64,000 nucleotides of DNA, taken from assembly GCF_000429685.1 (NCBI RefSeq), contig NZ_AUCI01000011.1:62001-126000 (forward strand), given 5' to 3'. The stretch is from Salibacterium aidingense DSM 18341. Lineage in GTDB: Bacteria; Bacillota; Bacilli; Bacillales; Marinococcaceae. Positions within the stretch are counted from its first letter, which is position 1. Each line of letters starts with the position of its first letter. The notes beneath the pieces are model-generated. The model searched no databases, was not told the origin of the DNA, and saw only the letters and a program-made list of their open reading frames with translations. This document shows, piece by piece, positions 44,530 through 53,387 of this stretch. The translations under genes and the position numbers were made by a program.

Positions 44530-46008
44530 ATGTATGAAAAGGAAATCACCGTGGAGGCCATCATTAACGGAGAGAAAATAACATCGGAAAAACATGAGGC
44601 CCGCGAAAACCCTGCCCATCCTGACCAGACCGCCGGTTTTTTCCCGCTCAACACCCGGGAGGACACCATCCGCGCGATTGATGCGGCTCATGCCGCCTTC
44701 CCGGCATGGACAAACATGGCCATGGATGAACGAATAGAGCGGATGAGAAAGGCAATACAAAAGATAAAGGATGCCACGCCGGAGATAAAAGAATTATTAT
44801 CGAGAGAACACGGGAAACCCCTGTATGATTCAGAGGGAGAAATTGGTGTCTCCCTGGCGTGGATGGAATTTGCCTGCGATAACGCAAAGGAAGTCCTTAA
44901 AAATGAAGTGAAAGAAGACGAAAACGGGAAAACCATCATCGCCCGGGATGGCATCGGGGTCGTTTCCGCTATTTCTCCATGGAACTATCCCTTATCCCTT
45001 TCTACAATAAAAATTGCACCGGCCCTGTTAGCTGGTAACACGATGGTACTCAAGCCAAGCCCGCTGGCACCGCTTGCTGTAAGCAAAGTCGTGGAAATGA
45101 TCGCAGAAGAAATGCCGGACGGCGTGCTGAACCTCGTGCACGGGGAAGCGGAGGTCGGAAAAGAGCTAACCTCTCACCCCAAAGTTGCCAAAATTGCATT
45201 TACCGGAGGCACAGAAACGGCTAAGCATATTATGAAGGCTGCGGCAGATACGATTAAAAAAATGACACTGGAGCTGGGCGGAAACGACGCAGCTGTTGTT
45301 TTGAATGACTTTGATGTGAATGACGAAAGAGCGATGCGGCGCCTGGTTATTTCCAATTTCTTAACCGCCGGACAGATCTGCATGATTGCAAAACGAATAT
45401 ATGTGGACCGCTCGATTTATGATCAGTTTGTGGACAAGTATATTGAGGCTGCCAATAAATGGATCAGAGTCGGGGATCCGTTTAACGAAAACGTGACCAT
45501 CGGTGCTGTGAACAATAAAAACCAGGCTGACCATGTGCAAAGCCTGGTAGATCAGGCGGAAAATAAAGGGGCCGAGGTTGTGAAGCTGGGAACCATTTTG
45601 GATGAGGACGTGTTTAACGAAGGTTATTATCTTCATCCAACACTGGTACTTGGTGTGGATGATGATGATCCGATCGTGGAAGAGGAGCAGTTTGGCCCGA
45701 CCGTCCCGATCCTGCCTTTTGACGGAGATGAAGAAGGCATCGAACTGGCCAATAACAGCATATACGGCCTGACAAGCTCGGTATGGGGAAAAGAAGACCA
45801 TGCTGTAAAAGTAGCCGAACGCATCCAGGCCGGCACAACCATGATCAACACCGCAGCCGTGCAAGGGCTCGATGTGCGCTTTCCATTCGGAGGCGTAAAA
45901 CAGTCCGGCATCGGGCGGGAATACGGAAAAGAAGGTCTGCTCGCCTACACCGATACCCATGTGATCAACATTCCAAAAGACGGGGACCTGCCTTATATTC
46001 CGGAATAA
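44530..46008 (+). CDS. Aldehyde dehydrogenase family protein
   Basis: 492 residues from the ATG at 44530, with AAAGGGGGAGA upstream; the longer reading from 44485 lacks a site. ALDH motifs: ISPWNYPL, FTGGTETAK, catalytic Glu in LELGGNDAAV, catalytic Cys in TAGQICMIAKRIYV, EEEQFGPTV and FPFGGVKQSGIGRE. The Cys context (QICMIAKRI) resembles succinate-semialdehyde/acyl semialdehyde dehydrogenases and vanillin-type enzymes rather than betaine aldehyde dehydrogenase. Substrate unknown; the gene stands alone with its own terminator. Confidence 0.88.
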   Translation: MYEKEITVEAIINGEKITSEKHEARENPAHPDQTAGFFPLNTREDTIRAIDAAHAAFPAWTNMAMDERIERMRKAIQKIKDATPEIKELLSREHGKPLYDSEGEIGVSLAWMEFACDNAKEVLKNEVKEDENGKTIIARDGIGVVSAISPWNYPLSLSTIKIAPALLAGNTMVLKPSPLAPLAVSKVVEMIAEEMPDGVLNLVHGEAEVGKELTSHPKVAKIAFTGGTETAKHIMKAAADTIKKMTLELGGNDAAVVLNDFDVNDERAMRRLVISNFLTAGQICMIAKRIYVDRSIYDQFVDKYIEAANKWIRVGDPFNENVTIGAVNNKNQADHVQSLVDQAENKGAEVVKLGTILDEDVFNEGYYLHPTLVLGVDDDDPIVEEEQFGPTVPILPFDGDEEGIELANNSIYGLTSSVWGKEDHAVKVAERIQAGTTMINTAAVQGLDVRFPFGGVKQSGIGREYGKEGLLAYTDTHVINIPKDGDLPYIPE

Positions 46009-46032
46009 AAGAGCCATGAATGATAAAGAACG

Positions 46033-46076
46033 AAGCAGCCACAGCAGGATGGAACCCTACTTATGGCTGCTTTTTT
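46033..46076. terminator. Terminator between convergent genes
   Basis: AAGCAGCCA (46033-46041) pairs with TGGCTGCTT (46064-46072), followed by TTTT. It ends the aldehyde dehydrogenase transcript. In the reverse direction it could serve the MOSC gene 45 bases away, but without a strong U-tract. Confidence 0.8.
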
Positions 46077-46120
46077 ATTGTGAGAAGAATGTTATCAGGC
46101 CTGAGAGGATTGAATACCAT

Positions 46121-46849
46121 TCAATTCAGAATATGAACTTCATCACCAACGTGGATGTCCCCAGTTTTTATCACAGAAGCATACACCCCGAAATTGTTGT
46201 TTCTTTCTTGTATAACCGTTTTGTGTAAACTCGAATCTCGTTCGGCGTTATCAGGATTCACCGTAATAATCATACACCGTTTGCAATGACCTACGAATTC
46301 CAATTCTACATCCGCTCCTATCTTAATACGCCGGCCAATCCATTCTTCTTCAATAAAAGGAACTTTCTCCTGTAATGAAATAAATAAATTAGGTCGAAAA
46401 CGTCTCGAATCAACTTCTTCTTTTCCCCATAGTTCTTTCAACTGATCTAAGGATGCATCGGTTGCAAGGAGAATGTGTTCTACTGCAATTGGACCTATAG
46501 GCACATGGGAAGGTGAATAATCGATGGTGGAGATTTTTCGGTTCGATTTGTTTTCGATTTCTTCTATTAGTTCAGGGTCTTTCCAATCGACAACCTTCCC
46601 CTCCGGTGTCGTCACATTGACTTCAGGATATTCGTCCATTGATTCTTCCCCAATAAATTCTGCCTTATATCGGACCATTTCCGAGAAATGCGTGATGGTT
46701 AAGAAATTTCCTTTTTTTGTGTCATCTAAATAAGCATGGCTCCGGTCTCCATATAAACCATACTCCATGATTTTCGTTTGATCTACACTTTCCCCGCGAA
46801 AAGACTTGACCGGATGACGAACAATTTCTTCAATTTGACCGACTAACAT
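46121..46849 (-). CDS. MOSC domain protein
   Basis: 242 residues from the ATG at 46849 (GGAG at 8 bases; the GTG at 46858 overlaps it). N-terminal MOSC beta-barrel (IVRHPVKSFRGESVDQ, YGDRSHAYLDDTKKGNFLT) and C-terminal MOSC domain with SRRFRPNLFI and the Cys in GHCKRCMIITVNP that ligates or carries the molybdenum cofactor sulfur. Such proteins resemble mARC/YcbX and reduce N-hydroxylated compounds or transfer sulfur. The electron partner is not encoded nearby. Confidence 0.88.
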   Translation of the reverse strand: MLVGQIEEIVRHPVKSFRGESVDQTKIMEYGLYGDRSHAYLDDTKKGNFLTITHFSEMVRYKAEFIGEESMDEYPEVNVTTPEGKVVDWKDPELIEEIENKSNRKISTIDYSPSHVPIGPIAVEHILLATDASLDQLKELWGKEEVDSRRFRPNLFISLQEKVPFIEEEWIGRRIKIGADVELEFVGHCKRCMIITVNPDNAERDSSLHKTVIQERNNNFGVYASVIKTGDIHVGDEVHILN

Positions 46850-46926
46850 GACGTTCACTCCAATATTAAGTAGTACTATTGTGAGTTTAACAGAACATGA
46901 TTCTCGACTCTACTGCCGGTTAAACC

Positions 46927-47625
46927 TTACGTTGCATGGCACATCCATCCCGCCATAATCCCGGTGGAATAAAATTTACTGCTATTTGTAAATCCGGCTT
47001 CCGTTAAAAGCTGTTCGATTTGCGCGTCCGTCCGGAAAGAAACATGCTTCTTGAGTTTCGTGATCATTTCATCGAGGTGTTCTGCCTCATGTCCGGCATC
47101 GAGCCAGAAGCTTTCCCAGACGTTTAATCTGTTGTGAAGCTCAGCACTATCGGGATCGCCGTTTGCGCTGACGAGGACGAACGGAGCCTCTGGTTTCAGA
47201 CGACACCTGATGGAGGTGAGAAGGTTTTGTTTCTCTTGTTCATCCTGAATAAAGTGAAGCACGAGGATGCAGCTTGCTGCATCAAAGGGCGGGTTCTGCA
47301 GCGCCACATCGTCGACCGTCCCCTGTAGGAGACGGACACGGTTTTCTATATCCAACTGCCTCGTTTTTTCCTCCGCGGTTTTCAGCATGTCTTCCGAAGG
47401 ATCGACGCCGGTGAAGGTCCATGGCGGATTGGACGGTCCCCAGGCGGCGAGTTCGTTGCCGCCGCCTGCGCCTGCCACCAGCAGGGAAGCTTCGTTTTCG
47501 CCCAGGTGAGCGCGGAAATAGGATTGAACCATGGAAAACAACGAATCATAGCTGGGAAGCGAGATTCGGGTGTTTTCCTCATAGGCATGAGCTGCTTCGG
47601 AAGTGAAAGTAACTTCTTCATTCAT
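46927..47625 (-). CDS. Class I SAM-dependent methyltransferase
   Basis: 232 residues from the ATG at 47625, with GGAAGG upstream. Motif I is LLVAGAGGGNELAAWG, motif II FTGVDPSEDML, and post-II/III segments RLLQGTVDDV and FDAASCILVLHFI follow. The pattern fits Methyltransf_12/25 small-molecule methyltransferases. The stop at 46927 follows an aromatic C-terminal MAGWMCHAT. The gene lies 20 bases downstream of the frameshifted FAD oxidoreductase and may be cotranscribed with it. Confidence 0.85.
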   Translation of the reverse strand: MNEEVTFTSEAAHAYEENTRISLPSYDSLFSMVQSYFRAHLGENEASLLVAGAGGGNELAAWGPSNPPWTFTGVDPSEDMLKTAEEKTRQLDIENRVRLLQGTVDDVALQNPPFDAASCILVLHFIQDEQEKQNLLTSIRCRLKPEAPFVLVSANGDPDSAELHNRLNVWESFWLDAGHEAEHLDEMITKLKKHVSFRTDAQIEQLLTEAGFTNSSKFYSTGIMAGWMCHAT

Positions 47626-47645
47626 TGGGCATCCTTCCATTGTTT

Positions 47646-48550
47646 TTAAAATCTTTCATCGGTAATGTCCATGTTTACTGCTCCCGCCGCCTTATTTCCT
47701 TCGGCAGCACTTATCATTAAGGAAGAAGGAGCTAATTGGGCACCTTCCCCGGCGGCATAAATATTTCTTTGGGAGGCGCGCCCCAGCTCGTCGGTTATAA
47801 TTCGCCCGTTCTCGTGGATATCACAATCCAGATGTTCGGCAAATAGGTTCGGCCAAGTAAAACGAGGGGGCAATAAATCCACCTTTTCTATGGATTTCAA
47901 CACCGGAAGCAAACATCACTTTTTCGAGATTTCCATTTGTTCCATCCAAACTTTTTATCGGTTCGGTTTTGACGATGATTCCTTTGCGTTCCAAATCGTT
48001 TTTGAGCGATTTGGACATTTCCCTTCCGTTGGTGGCCACAACCAAATCTTCTGACCAATTATAAAGCAGTTTTCCCATATGGTGCGCGGCCTCCTCCTTT
48101 TCTGCGATGACAAGTAGAGGTTCTTAATTCCCATCCATCACAATATGGACAGCTGAACAGGCTTTTTCCGTAATAGGTTCTTATTTCCGGAATCTGCGCG
48201 AATTCTTCCTGTATCCCGGCGGCTAAAATAATTCGTTCTGCGAGATGCTCTTCCCCTATCGATGTCGTAAGCTTGAAAAAGGCATCATCTGATTGTTTCG
48301 CAACGCGGGTCACTGTTTTCTGATAGAAATGAATCGATGGATACTTCCTCAATTCCTCGAGCGCAATAGTTTTGAACTCTGCCGGCTTGATGCCGTCCCG
48401 AGTGATAAATCCATGAGATTCCTGAGTCACACGGTTTCTGTTCCTTCCGTCATCAAATAAAGCGATGGTTCTCCGTGCTCTCCCTAATGTCAAGCCGGCC
48501 TCCAACCCCGCAGGTCCGGCTCCGATAATGGCACAGTCAAATACCTCCAC
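47646..48550 (-). pseudogene. Thioredoxin reductase-like FAD oxidoreductase with two frameshifts
   Basis: Three pieces in different frames rebuild one protein of about 300 residues. The first starts at GTG 48550 (AAAGGAGGAGG) with the FAD motif IIGAGPAGLEAGL and the redox CPYCDGW. The second holds LLYNWSEDLVVATNG, and the third the C-terminal NIYAAGEGAQLAPSSLMISAAEGNKAA (landmark YAAGEG). The first break is near 48118-48123 and the second is one extra base in the G-run at 47866-47870. All motifs remain intact, so it is very recent damage or sequencing error. It sits next to an Rrf2 regulator, a known pairing for thiol or nitrosative stress. Confidence 0.8.
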
Positions 48551-48589
48551 GATGGTCCTCCTCCTTTGAAATAAAGATATAATAGATTT

Positions 48590-48613
48590 TATAGATTATT
48601 AATATCTATAATA
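48590..48613. promoter_or_regulatory. Candidate Rrf2 operator upstream of the FAD oxidoreductase
   Basis: TATAGAT (48590-48596) and ATCTATA (48604-48610) are perfect arms around TATTAAT. Positions 48600-48613 match 49064-49077, upstream of the Rrf2 gene, at 13 of 14 bases (TAATATCTATAATA versus TAATGTCTATAATA). It lies about 40 bases before the oxidoreductase start. AT-rich palindromes of this type are typical for Rrf2 regulators. Confidence 0.5.
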
Positions 48614-48634
48614 CGTGGGAAAAATAGCACCGGC

Positions 48635-49036
48635 TTAAAGAACGGACGGTGCTTTTTCCGCAAGATCAGAAATTTTCTGCTGCTTCAATTCTTCTTCCAT
48701 TTTACCCTCCGCATCGTCCATGACACGTTGAATCAGGCAGCCGGGGTTATGGTTCAAACAGCCGTCAAACATAGAGACGGGTCCTTCAATCGCATGAATA
48801 ATATCCAAAAACGAAATCTCTTCCCAATTGGAAGGCAGCTTGTATCCGCCGCCCGCTCCGGGGGAAGATTCAATCATCCCGGCTTTGACGAGCTGTGTCA
48901 GGATTTTGGATAAATACGTAGGAGAAACCTCAAGCTTTTCTGCCATCGGCTGCACGCCAACACGCTGCTTTGGACTGGTTACAGCGAGATAAAGCATAGT
49001 ATGAAGAGCATAGTTGGTGGCTTTTGAATACTTCAT
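48635..49036 (-). CDS. Rrf2 family transcriptional regulator
   Basis: 133 residues, ATG after a GGAGTTA-type region with AGAGGTG (ribosome site CACCTC complement at 49045-49050). Rrf2 winged helix MKYSKATNYALHTMLYLA, with VSPTYLSKILTQL as recognition helix and the GYKLPSNWEEISFLDI wing. The sensor loop has Cys93 and Cys100 (CLNHNPGC), fewer than the three Cys of IscR/NsrR, so redox thiol chemistry or a partial cluster is likely. Neighbours suggest it controls the thioredoxin reductase-like gene. Confidence 0.88.
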   Translation of the reverse strand: MKYSKATNYALHTMLYLAVTSPKQRVGVQPMAEKLEVSPTYLSKILTQLVKAGMIESSPGAGGGYKLPSNWEEISFLDIIHAIEGPVSMFDGCLNHNPGCLIQRVMDDAEGKMEEELKQQKISDLAEKAPSVL

Positions 49037-49063
49037 AGAGCATTCACCTCTATTAAGGAGTTA

Positions 49064-49077
49064 TAATGTCTATAATA
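49064..49077. promoter_or_regulatory. Candidate Rrf2 operator, autoregulatory copy
   Basis: TAATGTCTATAATA, 13 of 14 bases shared with the site at 48600-48613 and 28 bases upstream of the Rrf2 start. Shared motifs at both promoters support one regulator for both genes. Confidence 0.5.
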
Positions 49078-49122
49078 TATCTGGACACATAATATGTCAA
49101 TCCTTTCAGTTTTGAATAATAG

Positions 49123-49148
49123 ACCCTGGCCTAAACATAGACCAGGGT
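49123..49148. terminator. Hairpin between the VOC gene and the Rrf2 promoter
   Basis: ACCCTGG and CCAGGGT form a perfect 7-bp stem with a 12-base loop, 13 bases past the VOC stop. The T-run is poor in both directions, so terminator strength is doubtful. Confidence 0.45.
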
Positions 49149-49160
49149 TTCACGGGTACA

Positions 49161-49544
49161 TTACTTCTGCACAATCTGAATAAGGTTGCCGCATGTATCA
49201 TCGAAGACAGCGATGGTGACCTCGCCCATTTCGGTCGGCTCCATCGTAAATTCCATGCCTTTTGCCAGTAATTGCTTGTACTCTTCATGAATATCGTCCA
49301 CGCCGAACATGGTTGCCGGGATCCCATCGGCAGTTAATCTCTCCTGATACTCTTTGGCGGCAGGATGTTCATTCGGTTCAAGTAAAAGCTCGGTACCATT
49401 TGGATCATCGGGTGATACAACCGTTAACCACCTGGCTCCACCGGCGTGGACGTCCTCCTTTTTTACAAAACCAAGCTTTTCTGTATAAAATTCCAGAGCT
49501 TTGGCTTGATCTTGCACGAATATACTGGTAACAATGATTTTCAT
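49161..49544 (-). CDS. VOC family (glyoxalase/bleomycin resistance-like) protein
   Basis: 127 residues, ATG after GGGAGGCAAAG. One VOC module pair: VTSIFVQDQAKALEFYTEKLGFV, WLTVVSPDDPNGTELLLEP, MFGVDDIHEEYKQLLAKG, and a C-terminal AVFDDTCGNLIQIVQ strand with the second metal-side region. Most members dimerise and bind a metal or a small ligand; the substrate is unknown. Placed 53 bases after the ArsR repressor gene and clearly in its operon. Confidence 0.88.
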   Translation of the reverse strand: MKIIVTSIFVQDQAKALEFYTEKLGFVKKEDVHAGGARWLTVVSPDDPNGTELLLEPNEHPAAKEYQERLTADGIPATMFGVDDIHEEYKQLLAKGMEFTMEPTEMGEVTIAVFDDTCGNLIQIVQK

Positions 49545-49597
49545 CTTTTCTTTGCCTCCCTTGTTTAATTATGACGCTTGGTCTAATACCTGCCAAA

Positions 49598-49876
49598 TTA
49601 TTCTATCCATCCTTTCAGTAAGTTTTGCAGTGGTTCGTTGTGAAATACAAGCACGCGGTATTTTCCTATGCGTTTTGATTGGACAAGCCCTGCGTTTTCT
49701 AAGGAAGCGAGATGTTTAGCGATCGCCTGCCGCGAAATGGAAAGATCGTGCTTCATTATGAGCCGTGCTGATAGTTCATACAATGTCAGCTCATTTCGTT
49801 CAGATAGTTCGTCTAACATAAGACGTCGGGTTGAGTCGGCGAGTGCTTTGAATACAGCATCTTTGTTTTCGTTCAT
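49598..49876 (-). CDS. ArsR family repressor, probably leaderless
   Basis: 92 residues from the ATG at 49876. Winged helix: KDAVFKALADSTRRLMLDELSE, TLYELSARLI, ISRQAIAKHLASLENAGLV (recognition IAKHLASLE), and a wing with GKYRVLVFHN. No metal-site Cys. It lacks a ribosome site, and the promoter's -10 box ends only 6 bases before the ATG. It very likely represses itself and the following VOC gene. Confidence 0.88.
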   Translation of the reverse strand: MNENKDAVFKALADSTRRLMLDELSERNELTLYELSARLIMKHDLSISRQAIAKHLASLENAGLVQSKRIGKYRVLVFHNEPLQNLLKGWIE

Positions 49877-49882
49877 AGATCA

Positions 49883-49911
49883 AGTATATGCAACCATTAG
49901 GTTGCTGTCAA
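49883..49911 (-). promoter_or_regulatory. Consensus promoter with palindromic operator in the spacer
   Basis: On the minus strand TTGACA (49911-49906), exactly 17 bases, TATACT (49888-49883). The spacer carries GCAACC-TAAT-GGTTGC (49905-49890), a perfect inverted repeat suited to an ArsR dimer. The -10 lies 6 bases from the start codon, so transcription should begin at or next to the ATG. Confidence 0.75.
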
Positions 49912-49956
49912 TGATAAGAAACCAAAAAGTTGCATATGAAGAGTAATGGGAAGGGA

Positions 49957-50360
49957 TTAATAATCGCCAACCTCGATCTGTTTTTTTAGATATTTCAAAA
50001 ATTCTTTAGCGACAGGGGAGAAGTAGGTGTTTTTCATACGAAGCCATCCGTAGGAGATCTCCAGGTCGTCGAAATTTTTTAAAGGCAGAGGGACAATTTT
50101 TCCATTTAAAACACGCGGTTCATTTCGTAATAGGAGGCCGTTAATAAAACTGATGGCAATGCCTTCCGAAATTGTTCTTTTAATAATTTCAAATTGATTG
50201 GATTCAAATAAAGAATTCATGGAGGTGTTATGGTCTTTGAAAAATTTACGAACTATCCTTTTCGAGTTGATTCCGCTATACTCTACTATATGCTGATCCG
50301 ACAAATCAGAGGGTTCTATGGATTGTTTTTCAGCTAACGGCGAATCCGCCTTACACAAAA
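49957..50360 (-). pseudogene. LysR regulator, C-terminal half only
   Basis: The substrate-binding half of a LysR-type regulator: LFLCKADSPLAEKQ, then DLSDQHIVEYSG, FEIIKRTISEGIAISFI (typical VxxGxGIxxLP-like segment) and AKEFLKYLKK. The DNA-binding domain is missing. Homology stops at about 50360, where FabG-like sequence begins on the opposite strand. It is a gene fragment left by a recombination event. Confidence 0.65.
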
Positions 50361-51022
50361 AAAGAAGGCGCGAATGTCGTCATCCTTGATTTGGATCAAC
50401 AGGATGTTCAACGAGCCGTCGCTGATTTAGAAGAGTACCAGGGAGAAATAGATGGAATTGCTGCCGATGTCACCGATAAATCCTTAGTGGAGGAAGCGGT
50501 TGAATTCACCATAGACCGCTTCGGCTCCCTGGATATCTTAATAAATAACGCAGGGATCACAGCGGATGCGCAAGTTTTAAAAATGGAGGAAGCGCAGTGG
50601 GATAACGTGATAGATGTTAACCTGAAAGGCGTCTTTCTCATGAGCCAGGCTGCGGCTTCGAGGATGAAAGAGCAAAAAAGCGGCGTGATATTAAATGCTT
50701 CTTCTGTGGTCAGTCTTTACGGAATTTTGGGCAGACCAATTATGTGGCTGCCAAATCCGGCATCAATGGGATGACCAAGACGTGGGCGAAAGAACTCGGG
50801 CGCTACAACATTCGTGTTAACGCTGTAGCCCCCGGCTTTGTAAAAACCGACATGGTGAAAGACATGCCGCAGGAAGTAGTAAGCATGATGAAGGAAAAGT
50901 CCGAATTACATGACATCGGAGACCCTAAAGACATAGCTAACGCCTATTTTTTCCTGGCCTCCGAAGAAGCGAGATTTGTGACAGGAACGGTTTTAAGCGT
51001 GGATGGCGGATTAACCATTTAA
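50361..51022 (+). pseudogene. SDR oxidoreductase (FabG-like), 5'-truncated and frameshifted
   Basis: The readable part begins KEGANVVILDLDQQD, so the first 30 or so residues with the NAD-binding TGxxxGIG motif are missing. It continues LINNAGITADAQ, LNASSVVSLYG and, after a frame change at 50723-50724 (AA, AAA expected), the catalytic NYVAAKSG, INGMTKTWAKEL, APGFVKTDM and GTVLSVDGG. It is fused head-on to the LysR fragment. It was probably a 3-oxoacyl-ACP or acetoacetyl-CoA reductase; now inactive. Confidence 0.75.
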
Positions 51023-51029
51023 ATTTTTA

Positions 51030-52193
51030 TTATTCAGGAAGCTTTGCTCTGTTCAGATTAACGAACCGGTTGAAAGGGGGAGTGAGAGCCAGCCGCATGC
51101 CGATCTCCCGGATCCAAAGGGTTATATGATTTTCCGGCGCAAACCATTTTGCATATCGGCGGCCGGATTGTTGAATGTCAGCAATGGCAGGCCGCATCAG
51201 TCGCTCATAATGTTGGAGGGCAGTGGAAAGATCCGGTTCTTTTTCAATTTCGCGGGAAAGAACCCACGCTCCGGCCATGGCCATGGAAGCCCCCTGACCG
51301 GCAATTAACGAAACCGCCTGGCAGGCGTCTCCTATCAAAGTCACGCGCCCTCTCCTCCATTCAGGCATCTGAACCTGGGAAACCTCGTCAAAGTACAGGT
51401 CCGACGCTGTTTCGACCGCATCGAGCAGCTCGGGTATAATCCATCCCAGATCGCCATAATGGGACCGCAGCTCCCGGGCAATGACTTCTCTGGTCACCGG
51501 TTTCTCCAATCGAGGGGATTTATACAAGAAAAAAGTGGCCAGTCTTCCCTCACTGATGGGATAGACCGAAACCTGCCGATTGGGACGTATCAACATATTA
51601 AAGGAATGACGATATTTCTTTTCTATTCTTTGCTCCTCCAAAATGAAGGCAGCGGTGTTGTAACCTAGGAAATGAAGAGGAGATGGATCGTTTCCAAAGA
51701 TTAACGAACGTACCTTGGAATGAATGCCGTCGGCCCCTGCCAGCAGATCACAGGGGAGGGATGAACCGTCAGAGAGTGTAGCATTCACGTGTTCGGGACT
51801 CTGGGTAATGGATTGAACCGTGGTTCCGAGGCGAAAATCCACATGCTCTTTGATGCGATTGTATAAAAGACGTTCCAAGTCTCCGCGCATGAAGTTGTAG
51901 TGCCTGTTCTGCAGCATATTTCGCAGGGACTGGTAGGGAATGGATGATTTTTCTTTCCCATTCGGGCTCAAAAACTTCAACGATTCGACTGGGTAGTGAA
52001 TTTTCTCGAGTTCATACAGCAGCCCCATTTTTTCGGCGGCTTCATATCCGGGTCCAAAAAAGTCGATCATATAACCTTCCGTGCGAAGCTCCGATGCTTT
52101 TTCCACGATGGTCACGGCGTGTCCCGAGCGAAGCAGACAATCGGCCAGGGTTAGACCGGCAATACCGCCGCCAACAATTAAAACCTTCATCAT
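51030..52193 (-). CDS. FAD-dependent aromatic-type monooxygenase
   Basis: 387 residues, ATG-ATG after GGAGGAAC. PHBH-fold flavoprotein hydroxylase: GxGxxG in VLIVGGGIAGLTLADCL, an Arg in MRGDLERLLYNR, the DG motif in LLAGADGIHSKVR, and the GD motif RVTLIGDACQAVS binding FAD ribityl and pyrophosphate. It uses NAD(P)H and oxygen on an unknown aromatic or polyketide/tetracycline-like substrate. The C-terminus is full length. Monocistronic, stop 8 bases past the FabG remnant's end on the other strand. Confidence 0.9.
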   Translation of the reverse strand: MMKVLIVGGGIAGLTLADCLLRSGHAVTIVEKASELRTEGYMIDFFGPGYEAAEKMGLLYELEKIHYPVESLKFLSPNGKEKSSIPYQSLRNMLQNRHYNFMRGDLERLLYNRIKEHVDFRLGTTVQSITQSPEHVNATLSDGSSLPCDLLAGADGIHSKVRSLIFGNDPSPLHFLGYNTAAFILEEQRIEKKYRHSFNMLIRPNRQVSVYPISEGRLATFFLYKSPRLEKPVTREVIARELRSHYGDLGWIIPELLDAVETASDLYFDEVSQVQMPEWRRGRVTLIGDACQAVSLIAGQGASMAMAGAWVLSREIEKEPDLSTALQHYERLMRPAIADIQQSGRRYAKWFAPENHITLWIREIGMRLALTPPFNRFVNLNRAKLPE

Positions 52194-52280
52194 GTTCCTC
52201 CTTTCATGCGTTCAATTACGAGCGAATTCATGTCGAATACGATCGAAAACAGGGCATTTGCAGGCAATATCCGCATGGTC

Positions 52281-53092
52281 TCACTGGTTCACCCGGGCTG
52301 TAAACAAATACCCAATCACCGCAAGAAGCCGGATTTTATTCTGATAGGATAGTTGATCCGACAACTCGACAATATCATTATGTGTACCTCTGAAAAGGCT
52401 GGTGTATTCGTGAGGAAACCTGCCGTTATAAAAATAAGCCCATTGATTTCCTTCTTTATCTTCCATCTAAAATCTCCGGAAAAACCCGACGCTTGTATGG
52501 TCATAATCTCCTCTTGCTTTTCGTCTAACAACCTCCCAGTAATACGAAACAGCGCCTTCAGTTCTTCTTGGATGTATGTACCGATTTCTCTATTCTCGCG
52601 GTCTAAAATCGTTAACGTCACCTGCTTCAACCACCCTGTTTTTCGGAAAGTGAATTGGGTTGTACTATCATGAGAGATAAATCCGTATGTGAATGGAAAG
52701 AGGCGAAATAGTGATTCGTTAAACATGCCAAAAGGTAACATCCACCATGAAACGTGCAGCGGCTTCATCATTCCGATAAATTTCCCGTCTTTCTCAAAAA
52801 GCAGAAGCCGTGGGATAAGCCCCGCATCCTTTTTGATCACTACATGATTTAAGTCGGGCAGCAGCTGCTTCGAATTGGGAATGTCCAACCCCTTTACTTT
52901 GTTGTAATGAGAACGGCTTGTGAAAATGATGGAGAAAATCAACCCAAGTGGTAACAGAAACACCAGCATTTCCAGCCATTCTCCTGTTGTCTCGGGTGGC
53001 TGAAACAACGGCCACCCTGCGAAAACCAATATCATGAACCCTAAAAAGACATACCCCAAATTTTCCCGTCGCTTATACATTTCTGCAATCAC
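52281..53092 (-). pseudogene. Two-TM protein, frameshifted near its end
   Basis: From GTG 53092 (GGAG 8 bases upstream) the protein has two hydrophobic segments (GYVFLGFMILVFAGWPLF and MLVFLLPLGLIFSIIF), then a cytosolic domain with LLLFEKDGKFIGMMKPL and SGFSGDFRWK. At the T-run 52455-52457 (A-run on the coding strand, one base short) the frame changes. The natural end, GNQWAYFYNGRFPHEYTSLFRGTHNDI (landmark YFYNGRFPHEY), lies in the other frame to 52281. Rebuilt length is about 270 residues. Function unknown. Confidence 0.65.
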
Positions 53093-53387
53093 ACTATGTG
53101 CTCCTCTATATTTATCAATGTTTATATTTTAACACGAAATAGAATGAATTCTTGTGATAAGATGGAAAAAAGCGGTATCGGTTGTTGCAATAGGAGGCCT
53201 TGATCTTACGGCCTTGCAGCAATGGACAGTTCTACTGATCAGGCTAATGCTGTTATTATTCGGATGCGGAAATATCAATACTACTCCTGCTCCAAAAGGG
53301 CGGATGACACAAATAACAGAATAGAAGAAGAAATTATCCCATTTTGAAGATAGCGGAAGATAAATTCCAAAAATGGAAGGAGTACTT

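Noticed and set aside
45361-46017. 218-codon minus-strand ORF opposite the aldehyde dehydrogenase
   Set aside because: Antisense of an enzyme with intact ALDH motifs; it starts inside the terminator region and has no site.
53129-53387. Possible short coding stretch before the four-TM gene (ends GNINTTPAPKGRMTQITE)
   Set aside because: No start with a ribosome site and no family; kept only as a remark on decayed sequence.
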